A stretch of DNA of 64,000 nucleotides from Pseudomonas veronii (GTDB lineage Bacteria > Pseudomonadota > Gammaproteobacteria > Pseudomonadales > Pseudomonadaceae). Below are positions 9,406-20,535 of this stretch, piece by piece. Under the pieces are notes generated by a model that saw nothing but the letters and a program-made list of their open reading frames with translations, did not search any database and was not told the origin of the DNA. The position numbers and the translations under genes are program-made. How positions within the stretch are numbered: the stretch's first letter is position 1; every line of letters starts with the position of its first letter. Location of the stretch: NCBI RefSeq assembly GCF_001439695.1, contig NZ_JYLL01000035.1, positions 1 to 64,000 of the forward strand. The letters are read 5' to 3'.

Positions 9406-10204
9406 GAAATCATCCATCGGCTTGAAGATTGCGGCCTGGGGCGGCTTGGTGTTTCTGCACTTCCCGATCCTGATCATCTTCCTGTACGCCTTCAACACCG
9501 AAGAGGCAGCGTTCAGCTTTCCACCCCAGGGCTTCACCCTGAGGTGGTTCAGCGTGGCGTTCGCCCGCCCGGACGTGCTCGAAGCGATCAAGCTGTCGCT
9601 GCAGATCGCGGCGATCGCTACCCTGATCGCCATGGTCCTCGGTACCCTCGCTTCAGCCGCGCTGTATCGCCGCGAGTTCTTCGGCAAGCAAGGCGTGTCG
9701 CTGATGCTGATCCTGCCGATCGCGCTGCCGGGGATCATCACCGGTATCGCCCTGCTGGCGACGTTCAAGACGTTGGGCATCGAGCCGGGGATGTTCACCA
9801 TCATCGTCGGCCACGCGACCTTCTGCGTGGTGATCGTCTACAACAACGTCATCGCCCGCTTGCGCCGCACCTCCCACAGCCTGATCGAAGCCTCGATGGA
9901 CCTGGGCGCCGACGGCTGGCAGACCTTCCGCTACATCATCATGCCCAACCTCGGCTCGGCGCTGCTGGCCGGCGGCATGCTGGCGTTTGCGCTGTCGTTC
10001 GACGAAATCATCGTCACCACCTTCACCGCCGGGCATGAGCGCACCTTGCCGCTGTGGCTGCTCAACCAGTTGAGTCGCCCACGGGATGTGCCGGTGACCA
10101 ACGTGGTGGCGATGCTGGTGATGATCGTGACGATGTTCCCGATTCTGGGTGCCTATTACCTGACCCGCGGCGGTGAAAGCGTGGCAGGCAGTGGCGGTAA
10201 ATAA
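9395..10204 (+). CDS. ABC transporter permease 2 (PotC-like)
   Basis: A 269-residue inner-membrane permease of the PotC/YdcV type with about six transmembrane helices and the EAA loop [20 protein letters not shown]. It overlaps the end of the first permease gene and completes the four-part importer (binding protein, ATPase, two permeases). The next gene, a second aldehyde dehydrogenase, follows after 82 bases. Confidence 0.92.
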   Translation: MHSEKSSIGLKIAAWGGLVFLHFPILIIFLYAFNTEEAAFSFPPQGFTLRWFSVAFARPDVLEAIKLSLQIAAIATLIAMVLGTLASAALYRREFFGKQGVSLMLILPIALPGIITGIALLATFKTLGIEPGMFTIIVGHATFCVVIVYNNVIARLRRTSHSLIEASMDLGADGWQTFRYIIMPNLGSALLAGGMLAFALSFDEIIVTTFTAGHERTLPLWLLNQLSRPRDVPVTNVVAMLVMIVTMFPILGAYYLTRGGESVAGSGGK

Positions 10205-10286
10205 TGTGGGTATTGGAGAAGTGCCCCCCCACACTCAGAGCCGGTTTCTTCAGGGCAATAACAACAGTTTTTTGGAGGAGTGAACC

Positions 10287-11711
10287 ATGCAAACCAAACT
10301 CTTGATCAACGGCCAACTGGTCAAAGGCGAAGGCCCGGCGCAGGCCGTATTCAACCCGGCGTTGGGCCGTGTGCTGGTGGAAATCAACGAAGCCAGCGAA
10401 GCCCAGGTCGACGCCGCCGTGCGGGCCGCCGATGCAGCGTTTGAAAGCTGGTCACAGACCACGCCCAAGGATCGCTCGCTGTTGCTGCTGAAACTGGCGG
10501 ACGTGATCGAAGCCCACGGCGAAGAACTGGCCAAGCTGGAATCGGACAACTGCGGCAAACCCTACAGCGCCGCACTGAACGACGAGATCCCGGCGATTGC
10601 CGACGTGTTCCGCTTTTTTGCCGGTGCCAGCCGCTGCATGAGCGGCTCGGCCGGCGGTGAATACCTGCCGGGCCACACCTCGATGATCCGCCGCGATCCG
10701 GTGGGCGTGATCGCCTCCATCGCCCCGTGGAACTACCCGCTGATGATGGTCGCCTGGAAAATCGCCCCAGCCCTGGCCGCCGGTAATACCGTGGTGCTCA
10801 AGCCGTCGGAACAAACCCCGCTGACCGCATTGCGCATGGTCGAACTGGCGTCGGAGATCTTCCCGGCCGGCGTGCTCAACCTGGTCTTCGGCCGTGGGCC
10901 CACCGTGGGCAGCCCGTTGGTGAACCACCCGAAAGTACGCATGGTGTCGCTGACCGGCTCCATCGCCACGGGCGCCAACATCATTTCCAACACCGCCGAC
11001 CGCGTGAAGCGCATGCACATGGAACTGGGCGGCAAGGCGCCGGTGATCATCTTCAACGACGCGGACATCGACGCGGCGGTGGAAGGCATCCGCACCTTCG
11101 GTTTCTACAACGCCGGCCAGGATTGCACCGCGGCGTGCCGTATCTATGCCCAAGCGGAAATCTACGACGCGTTCGTCGAGAAGCTCGGCGCGGCAGTCGC
11201 CAGTATCAAGTACGGCTTGCAGGATGACCCGACCACCGAGCTGGGCCCGCTGATCACCGCGCAACACCGCGACCGCGTGGCCGGTTTCGTCGAACGTGCC
11301 GTGGCGCAGCCGCATATCCGTCTGGTGACTGGTGGCAAGGCGGTGGAAGGCAATGGCTTCTTCTTTGAGCCGACGGTTTTGGCCGATGCGCAGCAGGACG
11401 ACGAGATCGTGCGCCGCGAGGTGTTCGGGCCGGTGGTGTCGGTGACCAAGTTCGCCGATGAGGCACAGGTGCTGGGCTGGGCCAACGATTCGGACTACGG
11501 TCTGGCGTCATCCGTATGGACCGCCGACGTGGGACGCGCCCATCGCTTGGCTGCGCGCTTGCAGTATGGCTGCACCTGGGTGAACACTCACTTCATGCTC
11601 GTCAGCGAAATGCCTCACGGCGGTCAGAAACTGTCGGGGTATGGCAAGGACATGTCCATGTACGGGCTGGAGGACTACACCACCGTGCGCCATGTGATGT
11701 TCAAGCACTGA
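10287..11711 (+). CDS. Gamma-aminobutyraldehyde dehydrogenase (copy 2)
   Basis: A 474-residue aldehyde dehydrogenase of the PatD/YdcW type. It has the same motif set as copy 1: [30 protein letters not shown] and the catalytic Cys in [10 protein letters not shown] (about residue 280). The order binding protein, ATPase, two permeases, dehydrogenase matches the ydcSTUVW arrangement of enterobacteria, in which the dehydrogenase converts 4-aminobutanal to GABA. A TTGGAGGAG Shine-Dalgarno precedes the ATG. Two such enzymes around one transporter suggest related but distinct aldehyde substrates (inference). Confidence 0.92.
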   Translation: MQTKLLINGQLVKGEGPAQAVFNPALGRVLVEINEASEAQVDAAVRAADAAFESWSQTTPKDRSLLLLKLADVIEAHGEELAKLESDNCGKPYSAALNDEIPAIADVFRFFAGASRCMSGSAGGEYLPGHTSMIRRDPVGVIASIAPWNYPLMMVAWKIAPALAAGNTVVLKPSEQTPLTALRMVELASEIFPAGVLNLVFGRGPTVGSPLVNHPKVRMVSLTGSIATGANIISNTADRVKRMHMELGGKAPVIIFNDADIDAAVEGIRTFGFYNAGQDCTAACRIYAQAEIYDAFVEKLGAAVASIKYGLQDDPTTELGPLITAQHRDRVAGFVERAVAQPHIRLVTGGKAVEGNGFFFEPTVLADAQQDDEIVRREVFGPVVSVTKFADEAQVLGWANDSDYGLASSVWTADVGRAHRLAARLQYGCTWVNTHFMLVSEMPHGGQKLSGYGKDMSMYGLEDYTTVRHVMFKH

Positions 11712-11732
11712 ACCTCGCCCTGATACCTTGAC

Positions 11733-11832
11733 TGTAGGAGCAAGCTTGCTCGCGAAGAACGCCAACGATAATGCGGGGCATCCGATTAAACGCGGTGTCC
11801 AGGCGCCTGTCGCGAGCAAGCCCCCGCCTACA
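11733..11832. repeat. Paired inverted REP element
   Basis: TGTAGGAGCAAGCTTGCTCGCGA at the left is answered by an inverted copy at the right ending in CCGCCTACA, about 100 bases in total. This is a typical Pseudomonas REP doublet after the dehydrogenase gene; it could act as a transcription stop or mRNA 3' stabiliser. Confidence 0.75.
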
Positions 11833-12066
11833 TTGGATCTTCATAATTCCTGGGTAATGTGCTCACTCAAAGCCCGGAAATGTCTTGTCGCATTTGCCAA
11901 GCCATCATCCCGCCATCAATCATTTTTCCTACGCCATCGAACCGCTTAAGCTATGCGGCGTCTGTTTAATGTCCGTTGCGTTTGGCCGAAGGCATGTCCG
12001 AACCGTTATCTTTGATCCAGCACGCGCCAGGGCCGGCGCGGGATTTGCTCACGACAGGTTGTCTCT

Positions 12067-13692
12067 ATGCACCGCAGGAATTTGCTTAAAGCGTCCATGG
12101 CCATTGCGGCTTACACCGGTTTATCGGCCAGCGGCCTGTTGGCTGCGCAAGCCTGGGCCGGGAACCGCGCCGCCGACGGCAAGGCCGTGGCGTTCGACTT
12201 CGAAACGCTGAAGACCCAGGCCAGGCAACTCGCCGGGACCGCGTATAAAGACACCAAACAGGTGCTGCCGCCCACCCTGGCGACCATGACCCCGCAAAAT
12301 TTCAACGCCATCGGCTACGACGGCAAACACTCGCTGTGGAAGGAAGTGAACGGCCAGTTGGACGTGCAGTTTTTCCACGTCGGCATGGGCTTCAAGACGC
12401 CCGTTCGCATGCACGCCGTCGACCCCACGACCCGCGAGGCCCGCGAAGTGCATTTCCGCCCTTCGCTGTTCAACTATGAAAAAACCACGGTCGACACCCA
12501 ACAACTGACCGGCGACCTGGGTTTCTCCGGCTTCAAGCTGTTCAAGGCGCCGGAACTGGATCGCCATGACGTGCTGTCGTTTCTCGGCGCCAGTTACTTC
12601 CGCGCGGTGGATTCCACGGGGCAATATGGCCTTTCCGCACGCGGCCTGGCGATCGATACCTACGCGAAAAAGCGCGAGGAATTCCCCGACTTCACGCAGT
12701 TCTGGTTCGAAACCCCGGATAAAAATGCCACGCGCTTTGTGGTCTACGCCCTGCTCGACTCGCCGAGCGCCACCGGCGCCTACCGTTTCGATATCGACTG
12801 CCAGGCCAACCAGGTGGTCATGGCAATCGACGCCCATATCAATGCGCGCACCGCCATCGAACAACTGGGCATCGCGCCGATGACCAGCATGTTCAGTTGC
12901 GGCACCCACGAGCGGCGCATGTGCGACACCATCCACCCGCAGATCCACGACTCGGACCGCCTGGCAATGTGGCGCGGCAACGGCGAGTGGATCTGCCGCC
13001 CGCTGAACAACCCGGCCAAGCTGCAATTCAATGCGTTCGCCGACACCGACCCGAAAGGCTTCGGCCTGGTGCAGACCGACCATGAGTTCGCCAGCTACCA
13101 GGACACCGTCGACTGGTACAGCAAGCGCCCAAGCCTGTGGGTCGAACCGACCACCGCGTGGGGCGAAGGCTCGATCGACCTGCTGGAGATCCCGACCACC
13201 GGCGAGACTCTGGACAATATCGTGGCCTTCTGGACCCCGAAAAAACCGGTGGCCGCCGGTGATTCACTCAACTATGGCTACAAGTTGTACTGGAGCGCCC
13301 TGCCACCAGTGAGCACGCCGTTGGCGCAAGTCGACGCCACGCGTTCAGGCATGGGCGGCTTCACCGAAGGCTGGGCACCGGGCGAACATTACCCGCCAGT
13401 CTGGGCGCGGCGGTTTGCCGTGGACTTCAAGGGCGGCGGCCTGGATCGCCTGGCAGCCGGCACCGGGATCGAGCCGGTGGTGACCTGTTCCCACGGCGAG
13501 GTGAAAGACTTCAGCGTGCTGGTGCTCGACAGCATCAAGGGCTATCGCATCCTCTTCGACTGGTACCCGACCAGCGACAGCGTGGAGCCAGTGGAACTGC
13601 GCCTGTTTATCCGCACGCAGGACCGCACCTTGAGTGAAACCTGGTTGTATCAGTACTTCCCGCCGGCACCGGAGCAGCGTAAATACACCTGA
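12067..13692 (+). CDS. opgD: Glucan biosynthesis protein D (periplasmic)
   Basis: A 541-residue periplasmic protein of the OpgG/OpgD (MdoG) family, which shapes the backbone of osmoregulated periplasmic glucans. The N-terminus [16 protein letters not shown] carries a twin-arginine-like signal with cleavage near AQAWAG, as expected for OpgD rather than the Sec-exported OpgG. Length matches the family. It stands alone, with a hairpin at 13705-13738 directly downstream as a likely terminator. Confidence 0.92.
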   Translation: MHRRNLLKASMAIAAYTGLSASGLLAAQAWAGNRAADGKAVAFDFETLKTQARQLAGTAYKDTKQVLPPTLATMTPQNFNAIGYDGKHSLWKEVNGQLDVQFFHVGMGFKTPVRMHAVDPTTREAREVHFRPSLFNYEKTTVDTQQLTGDLGFSGFKLFKAPELDRHDVLSFLGASYFRAVDSTGQYGLSARGLAIDTYAKKREEFPDFTQFWFETPDKNATRFVVYALLDSPSATGAYRFDIDCQANQVVMAIDAHINARTAIEQLGIAPMTSMFSCGTHERRMCDTIHPQIHDSDRLAMWRGNGEWICRPLNNPAKLQFNAFADTDPKGFGLVQTDHEFASYQDTVDWYSKRPSLWVEPTTAWGEGSIDLLEIPTTGETLDNIVAFWTPKKPVAAGDSLNYGYKLYWSALPPVSTPLAQVDATRSGMGGFTEGWAPGEHYPPVWARRFAVDFKGGGLDRLAAGTGIEPVVTCSHGEVKDFSVLVLDSIKGYRILFDWYPTSDSVEPVELRLFIRTQDRTLSETWLYQYFPPAPEQRKYT

Positions 13693-13704
13693 CACCGTGA
13701 CCGA

Positions 13705-13738
13705 CCATGTGAGCGCGGGCTTGCCCGCCCCCACATGG
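13705..13738 (+). terminator. REP-like hairpin after opgD
   Basis: CCATGTG...GCGGGCTTGCCCGC...CACATGG forms a long stem. It lacks a T tract, so it may be a REP unit acting as a 3' border between two convergent genes. Confidence 0.5.
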
Positions 13739-13751
13739 GGTCACAGCCCGC

Positions 13752-13937
13752 TCAGAACCGCGACACACTCTTCATCGCCCCAATCAAATAGCGCATCGCC
13801 ACCTGATCGTTCTCGGTCAGGGCGCGATACTGTGCGAGCAATTCAGCTTCATCGGAACTCAACCTTCGGGCACGCAAGGACACCCTGCGGGTCAGAAAAG
13901 ACGCCACCACACCCGCTACACCATAGGACTTGGCCAT
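13752..13937 (-). CDS. Small conserved hypothetical protein
   Basis: A 61-residue basic protein (MAKSYGVAGVVASFLTRRVS...). It has a good GGAGAAA Shine-Dalgarno before its ATG, a stop just outside the opgD hairpin, and a composition unlike a shadow frame. No domain was recognised. A short hydrophobic N-terminal half (residues 6-16) is followed by a charged helix. It resembles small uncharacterised Pseudomonas proteins. Confidence 0.6.
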   Translation of the reverse strand: MAKSYGVAGVVASFLTRRVSLRARRLSSDEAELLAQYRALTENDQVAMRYLIGAMKSVSRF

Positions 13938-14163
13938 GGACTGTTTCTCCTGATATCGATCAAAAACTCCGTGTGCCCATTACCCGCCTGCCGTGAAGCG
14001 CAATGCCTCGGTAGACAAACCGACTGGCTCCCTGGGCCAGAAATCAGGCGTACTCTAAGCGTAGAAACAATCTCATGACGTGTGGGATTTTTTTAGAGTA
14101 TTCACTTAAATAATTGGGTCAGGAATAAATACCTACAGCCCTATCCCACAGCTCCTGGCAAAA

Positions 14164-14190
14164 AAAACCCACCGGATAAGGGTGGGTTTT
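14164..14190 (-). terminator. Rho-independent terminator of the old yellow enzyme gene
   Basis: Stem AAAACCCACC/GGTGGGTTTT, followed on the minus strand by a T run (the A run at 14160-14167). It lies 18 bases past the stop at 14209. Confidence 0.85.
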
Positions 14191-14208
14191 GTTGGAACCT
14201 AAGAAGGC

Positions 14209-15315
14209 TCAATCCCTGAGATCAGACTCATGAATCGGCTGCTCCCGATGGGTCGCCCGCTGGTACTGGGCCGGCCAGGTCGCCTTGCGCCCGCCCAGGT
14301 CATCGTCGGCATGCAATGGCCAATACGGGTCACGCAGCAGCTCGCGGGCGAGGAAGATGATGTCGGCCTGGCAGGTGCGCAGGATGTGTTCGGCCTGGGC
14401 CGGCTCGGTAATCATGCCCACGGTGCCGGTAGCGATGCCCGACTCTTTGCGCACACGCTCGGCAAACCGCGTCTGGTAGCCGGGGCCGATGGGGATCTCG
14501 GCGTTGGCGGCGGTGCCGCCGGAGGACACGTCGATCAGGTCGACCCCCAAAGCTTTCAGGCGACGTGCCAGTTCCACGGTTTCATCGGGGTTCCAGCCGT
14601 CCTCCACCCAATCGGTGGCTGACACCCGCACAAACAGCGGCAGGTCTTGCGGCCAGACTTCGCGCACCGCTTCGGTGACTTGCAGCACCAGGCGGATACG
14701 GTTTTCAAAGGTGCCGCCGTACTGGTCCTGACGCTGATTGCTGATGGGCGAGAGGAATTGATGCAGCAGGTAACCGTGAGCGGCGTGGATCTCCACCACT
14801 TTGAAACCGGCGGTCAACGCGCGCTTGGCGGCGGCGACGAAGTCGGCGATCACTTGCTCGATCTGCGCCTCGTCCAGCGACCTGGGCTGCGTATGGTTCG
14901 GGTCAAAGGCAATCGGCGAGGGCCCCACCGGCACCCAGCCGCCGTCTTGCGGCTTGAGGCTGCCGTGTTTGCCGATCCACGGCCGATGGGTGCTGGCCTT
15001 GCGCCCGGCGTGAGCCAATTGAATCCCGGCCACGGCGCCCTGGGCAGTGATAAAGCGCGTGATACGTTGCAGCGGGGCGATCTGTGCGTCGTTCCACAGG
15101 CCCAGGTCTTCGGCGGTGATACGGCCCTCGGCGGTCACGGCGGTGGCTTCGGTGAAAATCAGCCCCGCCCCGCCGACAGCGCGGCTGCCGAGGTGGACCA
15201 GGTGCCAGTCGTTGGCCAGGCCATCGACGCTGGAGTACTGGCACATCGGCGACACGGCAATGCGATTGAGCAGGGTCAATTGGCGCAGGGTATACGGTTC
15301 GAGCAACTGACTCAT
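14209..15315 (-). CDS. NADH:flavin oxidoreductase, old yellow enzyme family (YqjM/XenA-like)
   Basis: A 368-residue FMN-dependent ene-reductase that reduces activated C=C bonds and nitro compounds with NAD(P)H. The Cys at residue 25 (VSPMCQYS) and the active-site HAAHGYLLHQFLSP motif are those of the thermophilic-like/YqjM class, to which P. putida XenA belongs. It is a single-gene unit with its own terminator and upstream REP doublet. The natural substrate cannot be read from sequence. Confidence 0.9.
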   Translation of the reverse strand: MSQLLEPYTLRQLTLLNRIAVSPMCQYSSVDGLANDWHLVHLGSRAVGGAGLIFTEATAVTAEGRITAEDLGLWNDAQIAPLQRITRFITAQGAVAGIQLAHAGRKASTHRPWIGKHGSLKPQDGGWVPVGPSPIAFDPNHTQPRSLDEAQIEQVIADFVAAAKRALTAGFKVVEIHAAHGYLLHQFLSPISNQRQDQYGGTFENRIRLVLQVTEAVREVWPQDLPLFVRVSATDWVEDGWNPDETVELARRLKALGVDLIDVSSGGTAANAEIPIGPGYQTRFAERVRKESGIATGTVGMITEPAQAEHILRTCQADIIFLARELLRDPYWPLHADDDLGGRKATWPAQYQRATHREQPIHESDLRD

Positions 15316-15347
15316 GGCGCACCTCTTCTTGGCTTTTTGGGCACTTC

Positions 15348-15447
15348 TGTAGGAGCGCGCTTGCTCGCGAAAGCCTCATGGGCACCGCGTTTATCCAGGA
15401 TCGACGCGTTACCGTTAAGGTTTTTCGCGGGCAAGCCCGCTCCTACA
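15348..15447. repeat. Paired inverted REP element
   Basis: TGTAGGAGCGCGCTTGCTCGCGA is answered by TCGCGGGCAAGCCCGCTCCTACA about 60 bases on, the same doublet architecture as at 11733-11832. Confidence 0.75.
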
Positions 15448-15540
15448 CAACAGTGCTTAGAGCCTAGTCGACAACGGGGGATTGCACAGGGTTCAGAAGA
15501 CAAAGCGGGAGCCGATTGCCGGCTCCCGTCCAACAACCGC

Positions 15541-17445
15541 TTACATTTCGACCTGGGTACCCAGCTCGATCACCCGGTTGACCGGGAGTTTGAAGAACCG
15601 CAGGTTGCCGTTGGCGTTCTTCAACATGAACGCAAACAAGCCTTCGCGCCAACGGGCCATGCCTTTGATGCGCGAGGCGATGACCGTTTCGCGGCTGAGG
15701 AAGTACGTGGTACGCATCGGGCTGAAATCCAGATCATCCAGGTGGCACAGCTTCAGCGCTTCGGGCACGTCCGGCTCATCGGTGAAACCGAAGTGCAGGA
15801 TCACGCGGAAGAACCCTTCGCCGTAGGCATCCACCTCGAAGCGCCGTGCGGCGGGAACGCGGGGAATGTCTTCGTAGACCACCGTCAGCAACACCACTTG
15901 CTCGTGCAACACTTGGTTATGCAGCAGGTTATGCAACAGCGCATGGGGCACCGCGTCGGGCCGCGCGGTGAGGAACACCGCGGTGCCCTGCACGCGATGG
16001 GGCGGCTGCACGCGGATACTGCTGATAAAGATCGGCAGCGGCAGGCCGCCTTCGTCGAGGCGGTCCATCAGCAGTTCCTTGCCGCGTTTCCACGTCGTCA
16101 TCAGGATAAACAGCACAATCCCCGCCAATACCGGGAATGCACCGCCCTGGACGATTTTCGGCACGTTGGCGGCGAAGAACAGCCCGTCGACCAACAGGAA
16201 ACCGATCAGCACCGGAATCGCCAACACCGGTGGCCATTTCCACAGCAACAGCATCACTGCCGACACCAGGATGCTGGTGATCAGCATGGTGCCGGTCACC
16301 GCCACGCCGTAGGCCGAAGCCAGCGCGTTGGACGACTCGAAGCCCAGCACCAGCAGGATCACGCCGACCATCAGCGACCAATTCACCGCGCCGATATAGA
16401 TCTGGCCCTGTTCGGCGCTGGACGTATGCTGAATGTGCATGCGCGGGATGTAACCCAGTTGGATCGCCTGACGGGTCAGGGAGAACGCGCCGGAAATCAC
16501 CGCCTGGGACGCAATCACCGTGGCCAGGGTAGACAACACCACCAACGGAATCAGCGCCCAGCTCGGTGCGAGCAGGTAGAACGGGTTACGCGCCGCTTCG
16601 GGGTTTTCCAGCAGCAACGCACCTTGGCCGAAATAGTTGAGCACCAGCGCCGGCAGCACCAGGGCGAACCAGGCACGCGCAATGGGTTTACGCCCGAAGT
16701 GGCCCATGTCGGCGTACAGCGCTTCGGCACCGGTCAATGCCAGCACCACGGCGCCGAGAATCGCCACACCCATGCCAGGGTGGACCATGAAGAAACGCAC
16801 ACCCCACACCGGGTTCAATGCGTTGAGCACTTCCGGATGCTGGCTGATGCCATGCACGCCCAGGCCCGCCAGCACCAGGAACCACAACACCATGACCGGC
16901 CCGAACAGCTTGCCGATACGGTCGGTGCCATGTTTCTGGATCAGGAACAGCCCCACCAGCACCACCAGCGACAGCGGTACGACCCAGCGTTCAAGCCCTT
17001 CGAAGGCCAGCTCCAGGCCTTCTACCGCCGAGAGCACCGAGATTGCCGGGGTGATCATGCTGTCGCCGTAAAACAGCGCAGCGCCGATCAACCCGAGAAT
17101 CACCAGCACCGAACGCAGCTTCGGATACGGCGACGCCGCTCGCCGCGCCAACGCAGTGAGGGCCATGATCCCGCCCTCGCCCTGGTTATCGGCGCGCAGG
17201 ATGAACAACACGTACTTGATCGAAACGACCCAGATCAGCGACCAGAAGATCAGCGCCAGTATCCCCAACACACCATCATGGTTGACCTGAACCCCATACC
17301 CTCCACCGAACACCTCTTTAAGGGTATAGAGCGGGCTGGTCCCGATATCGCCATAAACCACCCCGACCGCTGCCACCAGCATGCCAATCGGCTTGGCATT
17401 GGAATGCTCGGCACCCGCTGCCTGACTACTTGCCTGACCCATCAA
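15541..17445 (-). CDS. kup: Kup-type low-affinity potassium transporter
   Basis: A 634-residue KUP/HAK/KT family K+ uptake protein of the inner membrane. The N-terminal family signature [20 protein letters not shown] is present, about 12 transmembrane helices follow to roughly residue 450, and a cytoplasmic C-terminal domain completes the protein at normal family length. The first two codons are both ATG, and either could be used. It is divergent from rimO across a 310-base region. Confidence 0.95.
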   Translation of the reverse strand: MMGQASSQAAGAEHSNAKPIGMLVAAVGVVYGDIGTSPLYTLKEVFGGGYGVQVNHDGVLGILALIFWSLIWVVSIKYVLFILRADNQGEGGIMALTALARRAASPYPKLRSVLVILGLIGAALFYGDSMITPAISVLSAVEGLELAFEGLERWVVPLSLVVLVGLFLIQKHGTDRIGKLFGPVMVLWFLVLAGLGVHGISQHPEVLNALNPVWGVRFFMVHPGMGVAILGAVVLALTGAEALYADMGHFGRKPIARAWFALVLPALVLNYFGQGALLLENPEAARNPFYLLAPSWALIPLVVLSTLATVIASQAVISGAFSLTRQAIQLGYIPRMHIQHTSSAEQGQIYIGAVNWSLMVGVILLVLGFESSNALASAYGVAVTGTMLITSILVSAVMLLLWKWPPVLAIPVLIGFLLVDGLFFAANVPKIVQGGAFPVLAGIVLFILMTTWKRGKELLMDRLDEGGLPLPIFISSIRVQPPHRVQGTAVFLTARPDAVPHALLHNLLHNQVLHEQVVLLTVVYEDIPRVPAARRFEVDAYGEGFFRVILHFGFTDEPDVPEALKLCHLDDLDFSPMRTTYFLSRETVIASRIKGMARWREGLFAFMLKNANGNLRFFKLPVNRVIELGTQVEM

Positions 17446-17755
17446 CCACTCCTGCCCTATGACCTGAGGTCTCTTATAAACAACGCATCTAAGCTGACCT
17501 TAGCATGCGCTGTTTTACTTCTCGTAACAGACGTTTTGTTGACCCAAGGATTTCACCCGTTCGCAACGGCGCGAAGCATAGCGCAGCACTCGTCGTATTT
17601 CCCTGCATAAAGCTGGTCAAGTGCGTTGCCCGTCGCTAGAATTGCGCACTTTTTGATCAGAGGCACAAAAGCATGCTCTTTTACGAGCGCGCCAAGTGCC
17701 CGTCTACCGCCTTGTCGTGCCCGACGGGCGGCGTCATTCAATACCGAGGTTAGAC
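17446..17755. other. Intergenic region between kup and rimO
   Basis: A 310-base region between divergent kup and rimO that must hold both promoters. No RNA gene, repeat or conserved operator was recognised. A reading frame extends rimO upstream to 17696, but the usual start is 17756. Confidence 0.5.
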
Positions 17756-19096
17756 ATGTCCACCACCATCGCAAAAGCCAACCCCAAGGTCGGCTTTGTT
17801 TCCCTGGGCTGCCCGAAGGCTCTGGTCGACTCCGAACGCATCCTGACGCAACTGCGCATGGAAGGTTATGACGTCGTGTCCACTTACCAGGACGCGGACG
17901 TGGTGGTGGTCAACACCTGTGGCTTCATCGACTCGGCCAAGGCGGAATCCCTGGAAGTGATCGGCGAGGCCATCAAGGAAAACGGCAAGGTCATCGTCAC
18001 CGGCTGCATGGGCGTGGAAGAAGGCAATATCCGCAACGTACACCCGAGCGTGCTGGCCGTGACCGGCCCGCAGCAGTACGAGCAGGTGGTCAACGCCGTG
18101 CATCAAGTGGTGCCGCCGCGCCAGGACCACAACCCGCTGATCGACCTGGTGCCGCCGCAAGGCATCAAGCTGACCCCGCGCCACTACGCGTACCTGAAGA
18201 TTTCCGAAGGCTGCAACCACAGTTGCAGCTTCTGCATCATCCCGTCGATGCGCGGCAAGCTGGTCAGCCGCCCGGTGGGCGATGTGCTGGACGAAGCCCA
18301 GCGCCTGGTCAAATCCGGCGTTAAAGAACTGCTGGTGATCTCCCAGGACACCAGCGCCTACGGCGTCGACGTGAAATACCGCACCGGTTTCTGGAACGGC
18401 GCGCCGGTGAAAACCCGCATGACCGAGCTGTGCGAAGCCTTGAGCAGCCTGGGCGTGTGGGTGCGCCTGCACTACGTGTACCCGTACCCGCACGTGGACG
18501 AGCTGATCCCGTTGATGGCCGCCGGCAAGATCCTGCCGTACCTGGACATCCCGTTCCAGCACGCCAGCCCGAAAGTGCTCAAGGCCATGAAACGCCCGGC
18601 CTTCGAAGACAAGACCCTGGCGCGCATCAAGAACTGGCGCGAGATCTGCCCGGAACTGATCATCCGTTCGACCTTCATCGTCGGCTTCCCGGGCGAAACC
18701 GAAGAAGACTTCCAGTACCTGCTCGACTGGCTGACCGAAGCCCAGCTGGACCGCGTCGGCTGCTTCCAGTACTCGCCGGTCGAAGGCGCCCCGGCCAACC
18801 TGCTGGACCTGGCCGTAGTACCGGATGACGTCAAGCAAGACCGTTGGGAGCGCTTCATGGCGCACCAGCAGGCGATCAGCTCGGCGCGCCTGCAACTGCG
18901 CATCGGCAAGGAAATCGAAGTGCTGATCGACGAAGTCGACGAGCAAGGCGCCGTAGGCCGCTGCTTCTTCGACGCCCCGGAAATCGACGGTAACGTATTT
19001 ATCGACGATGCCAGCGGTTTGAAGCCGGGTGACAAGGTCTGGTGCACCGTGACCGATGCCGACGAATACGACCTGTGGGCCGAAAAGCGCGACTGA
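17756..19096 (+). CDS. rimO: Ribosomal protein S12 methylthiotransferase RimO
   Basis: A 446-residue radical-SAM enzyme that adds a methylthio group to the conserved Asp of ribosomal protein uS12. It has an N-terminal UPF0004 domain with cluster cysteines ([34 protein letters not shown]), a radical-SAM motif [15 protein letters not shown], and a C-terminal TRAM domain. The ATG at 17756 matches family starts ([19 protein letters not shown]). A hairpin with T run follows at 19123-19160. Confidence 0.95.
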   Translation: MSTTIAKANPKVGFVSLGCPKALVDSERILTQLRMEGYDVVSTYQDADVVVVNTCGFIDSAKAESLEVIGEAIKENGKVIVTGCMGVEEGNIRNVHPSVLAVTGPQQYEQVVNAVHQVVPPRQDHNPLIDLVPPQGIKLTPRHYAYLKISEGCNHSCSFCIIPSMRGKLVSRPVGDVLDEAQRLVKSGVKELLVISQDTSAYGVDVKYRTGFWNGAPVKTRMTELCEALSSLGVWVRLHYVYPYPHVDELIPLMAAGKILPYLDIPFQHASPKVLKAMKRPAFEDKTLARIKNWREICPELIIRSTFIVGFPGETEEDFQYLLDWLTEAQLDRVGCFQYSPVEGAPANLLDLAVVPDDVKQDRWERFMAHQQAISSARLQLRIGKEIEVLIDEVDEQGAVGRCFFDAPEIDGNVFIDDASGLKPGDKVWCTVTDADEYDLWAEKRD

Positions 19097-19122
19097 TCGC
19101 ATCAGGCGCGGATAAAAAAGTG

Positions 19123-19160
19123 AAAAAGCCCTGCTTCTGGACAAGATGCGGGGCTTTTTT
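19123..19160 (+). terminator. Terminator after rimO
   Basis: An imperfect stem AAAAAGCCC...GGGGCTTTTTT with a T tract, 26 bases past the rimO stop. Confidence 0.75.
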
Positions 19161-19211
19161 AGGTCTATCGTTTTGCCCATCGACACCGAACATCCACAAA
19201 GGGCAGCGGGC

Positions 19212-19685
19212 ATGCGTCAGCATTCGGTTATCCACACCCCAAAAACCAGCGACTACGCCGAGTTGGCGCGGATCTGGGAGGCGTCGGTGCGCGCCACCCA
19301 TGACTTTCTGCCGGACAGCTACATCACGCTGCTGAAAAACCTGGTGCTGACCCGCTACCTCGATGCGGTGATGCTGATCTGCACCAAGGACACGCGCCAG
19401 CGCATCACCGGGTTCGCCGGGGTGGCCGCGGGCAAGGTCGAGATGCTGTTCATCGACCCGCAGCACCGTGGCCAGGGCCTCGGCCGGCAATTGCTGCGTT
19501 ACGCGATCGAGCGCATGAACGCCGATGAGCTGGACGTCAACGAACAGAACCCGCAGGCGCTGGGCTTTTACTTCAAGCAAGGCTTTGAAGTCATCGGCCG
19601 CACGGAGCATGATGGCCTGGGGCAGCCTTATCCGCTGCTGCACATGCGTTTGCGCCAGGTGCAGCAAGAGGCGCGTCGGGGCTAA
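19212..19685 (+). CDS. GNAT-family N-acetyltransferase (YjaB-like)
   Basis: A 157-residue GNAT acetyltransferase. The acetyl-CoA binding loop is visible as IDPQHRGQGLGRQLLRYAI, and the C-terminal NPQALGFYFKQGFEVIGR motif is typical of the YjaB-like subfamily. The ATG at 19212 is chosen over the in-frame start at 19146, which lies in the rimO terminator. The substrate is unknown. It is a single gene between terminators. Confidence 0.85.
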   Translation: MRQHSVIHTPKTSDYAELARIWEASVRATHDFLPDSYITLLKNLVLTRYLDAVMLICTKDTRQRITGFAGVAAGKVEMLFIDPQHRGQGLGRQLLRYAIERMNADELDVNEQNPQALGFYFKQGFEVIGRTEHDGLGQPYPLLHMRLRQVQQEARRG

Positions 19686-19756
19686 ATGAAATGGGGCCGG
19701 GATTAACCGCGCCCACACAGGTACAATAGCGGCCCCCTTTTGCTACGGCCCTTGTC

Positions 19757-20467
19757 ATGACTGACCCCATACGCCTCTCCAAACGCCTTATCGAACTGGT
19801 CGGTTGCTCCCGTCGGGAGGCTGAGCTGTTTATCGAAGGCGGCTGGGTCTCGGTGGACGGTGAAGTGATCGACGAGCCACAGTTCAAGGTCACCACCCAG
19901 AAGGTCGAACTGGACCCCGAGGCCAAGGCCACCGCGCCAGAGCCTGTGACCATCCTGCTGCACGCGCCGGTGGGCGTGGATGCCGAGACGGCAATGGCGT
20001 CGATCAGCGCCGAAACGCTGTCGGAAGAACACCGCTTCAGCAAGCGCCCGCTCAAGGGTCACTTCCTGCGCCTGACCGCCAGCGCTGACCTGCAAGCCAA
20101 GGCCAGCGGCCTGCTGGTGTTCACCCAGGATTGGAAGATTCTGCGCAAACTGACCGCCGATGCCGCCAAGATCGAGCAGGAATACGTGGTGGAGGTCGAA
20201 GGTGACATGGTTGCTCACGGCCTGAACCGCCTCAACCATGGCCTGACCTACAAAGGCAAAGAGCTGCCGGCGGTGAAAGCCAGCTGGCAGAACGAAAACC
20301 GCCTGCGCTTTGCGATGAAAAACCCGCAACCGGGGGTGATCGCCTTGTTCTGCGAAGCTGTCGGCTTGAAAGTCATCGCCATCCGTCGTATCCGCATCGG
20401 CGGCGTGTCCATCGGCAAGGTGCCGGTCGGCCAATGGCGTTACCTGTCCGGCAAAGAGAAGTTCTGA
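19757..20467 (+). CDS. S4-domain RNA pseudouridine synthase homologue (RsuA/RluF-like), catalytic Asp apparently absent
   Basis: A 236-residue protein with an N-terminal S4 RNA-binding domain (LSKRLIELVGCSRREAELFI) and a RsuA-type synthase fold including a C-terminal RIRIGGVSIGKVPVGQWR motif. Family members convert uridine to pseudouridine in rRNA using an Asp in GRLDxxTxGL. Here the aligned segment reads ADLQAKASGLLVFTQD: by spacing from GLL, the Arg is Asp and the catalytic Asp is Gln. Unless the loop is two residues longer and the nearby Asp substitutes, the protein may bind RNA without catalysis. Confidence 0.8.
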   Translation: MTDPIRLSKRLIELVGCSRREAELFIEGGWVSVDGEVIDEPQFKVTTQKVELDPEAKATAPEPVTILLHAPVGVDAETAMASISAETLSEEHRFSKRPLKGHFLRLTASADLQAKASGLLVFTQDWKILRKLTADAAKIEQEYVVEVEGDMVAHGLNRLNHGLTYKGKELPAVKASWQNENRLRFAMKNPQPGVIALFCEAVGLKVIAIRRIRIGGVSIGKVPVGQWRYLSGKEKF

Positions 20468-20535
20468 GCCACTCCCCCTTTTTCGACACCGCCTGCGTGG
20501 GCGGTGTCCACCGTTGAAAACCAGGATTGCCCACC

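Noticed and set aside
8419-9804. 461-residue frame antisense to the permease genes
   Set aside because: Shadow frame; both permeases have clear membrane and EAA motifs on the plus strand.
14647-17610. 987-residue reading frame opposite the old yellow enzyme and kup genes
   Set aside because: Antisense shadow spanning two unrelated genes and the repeat between them.
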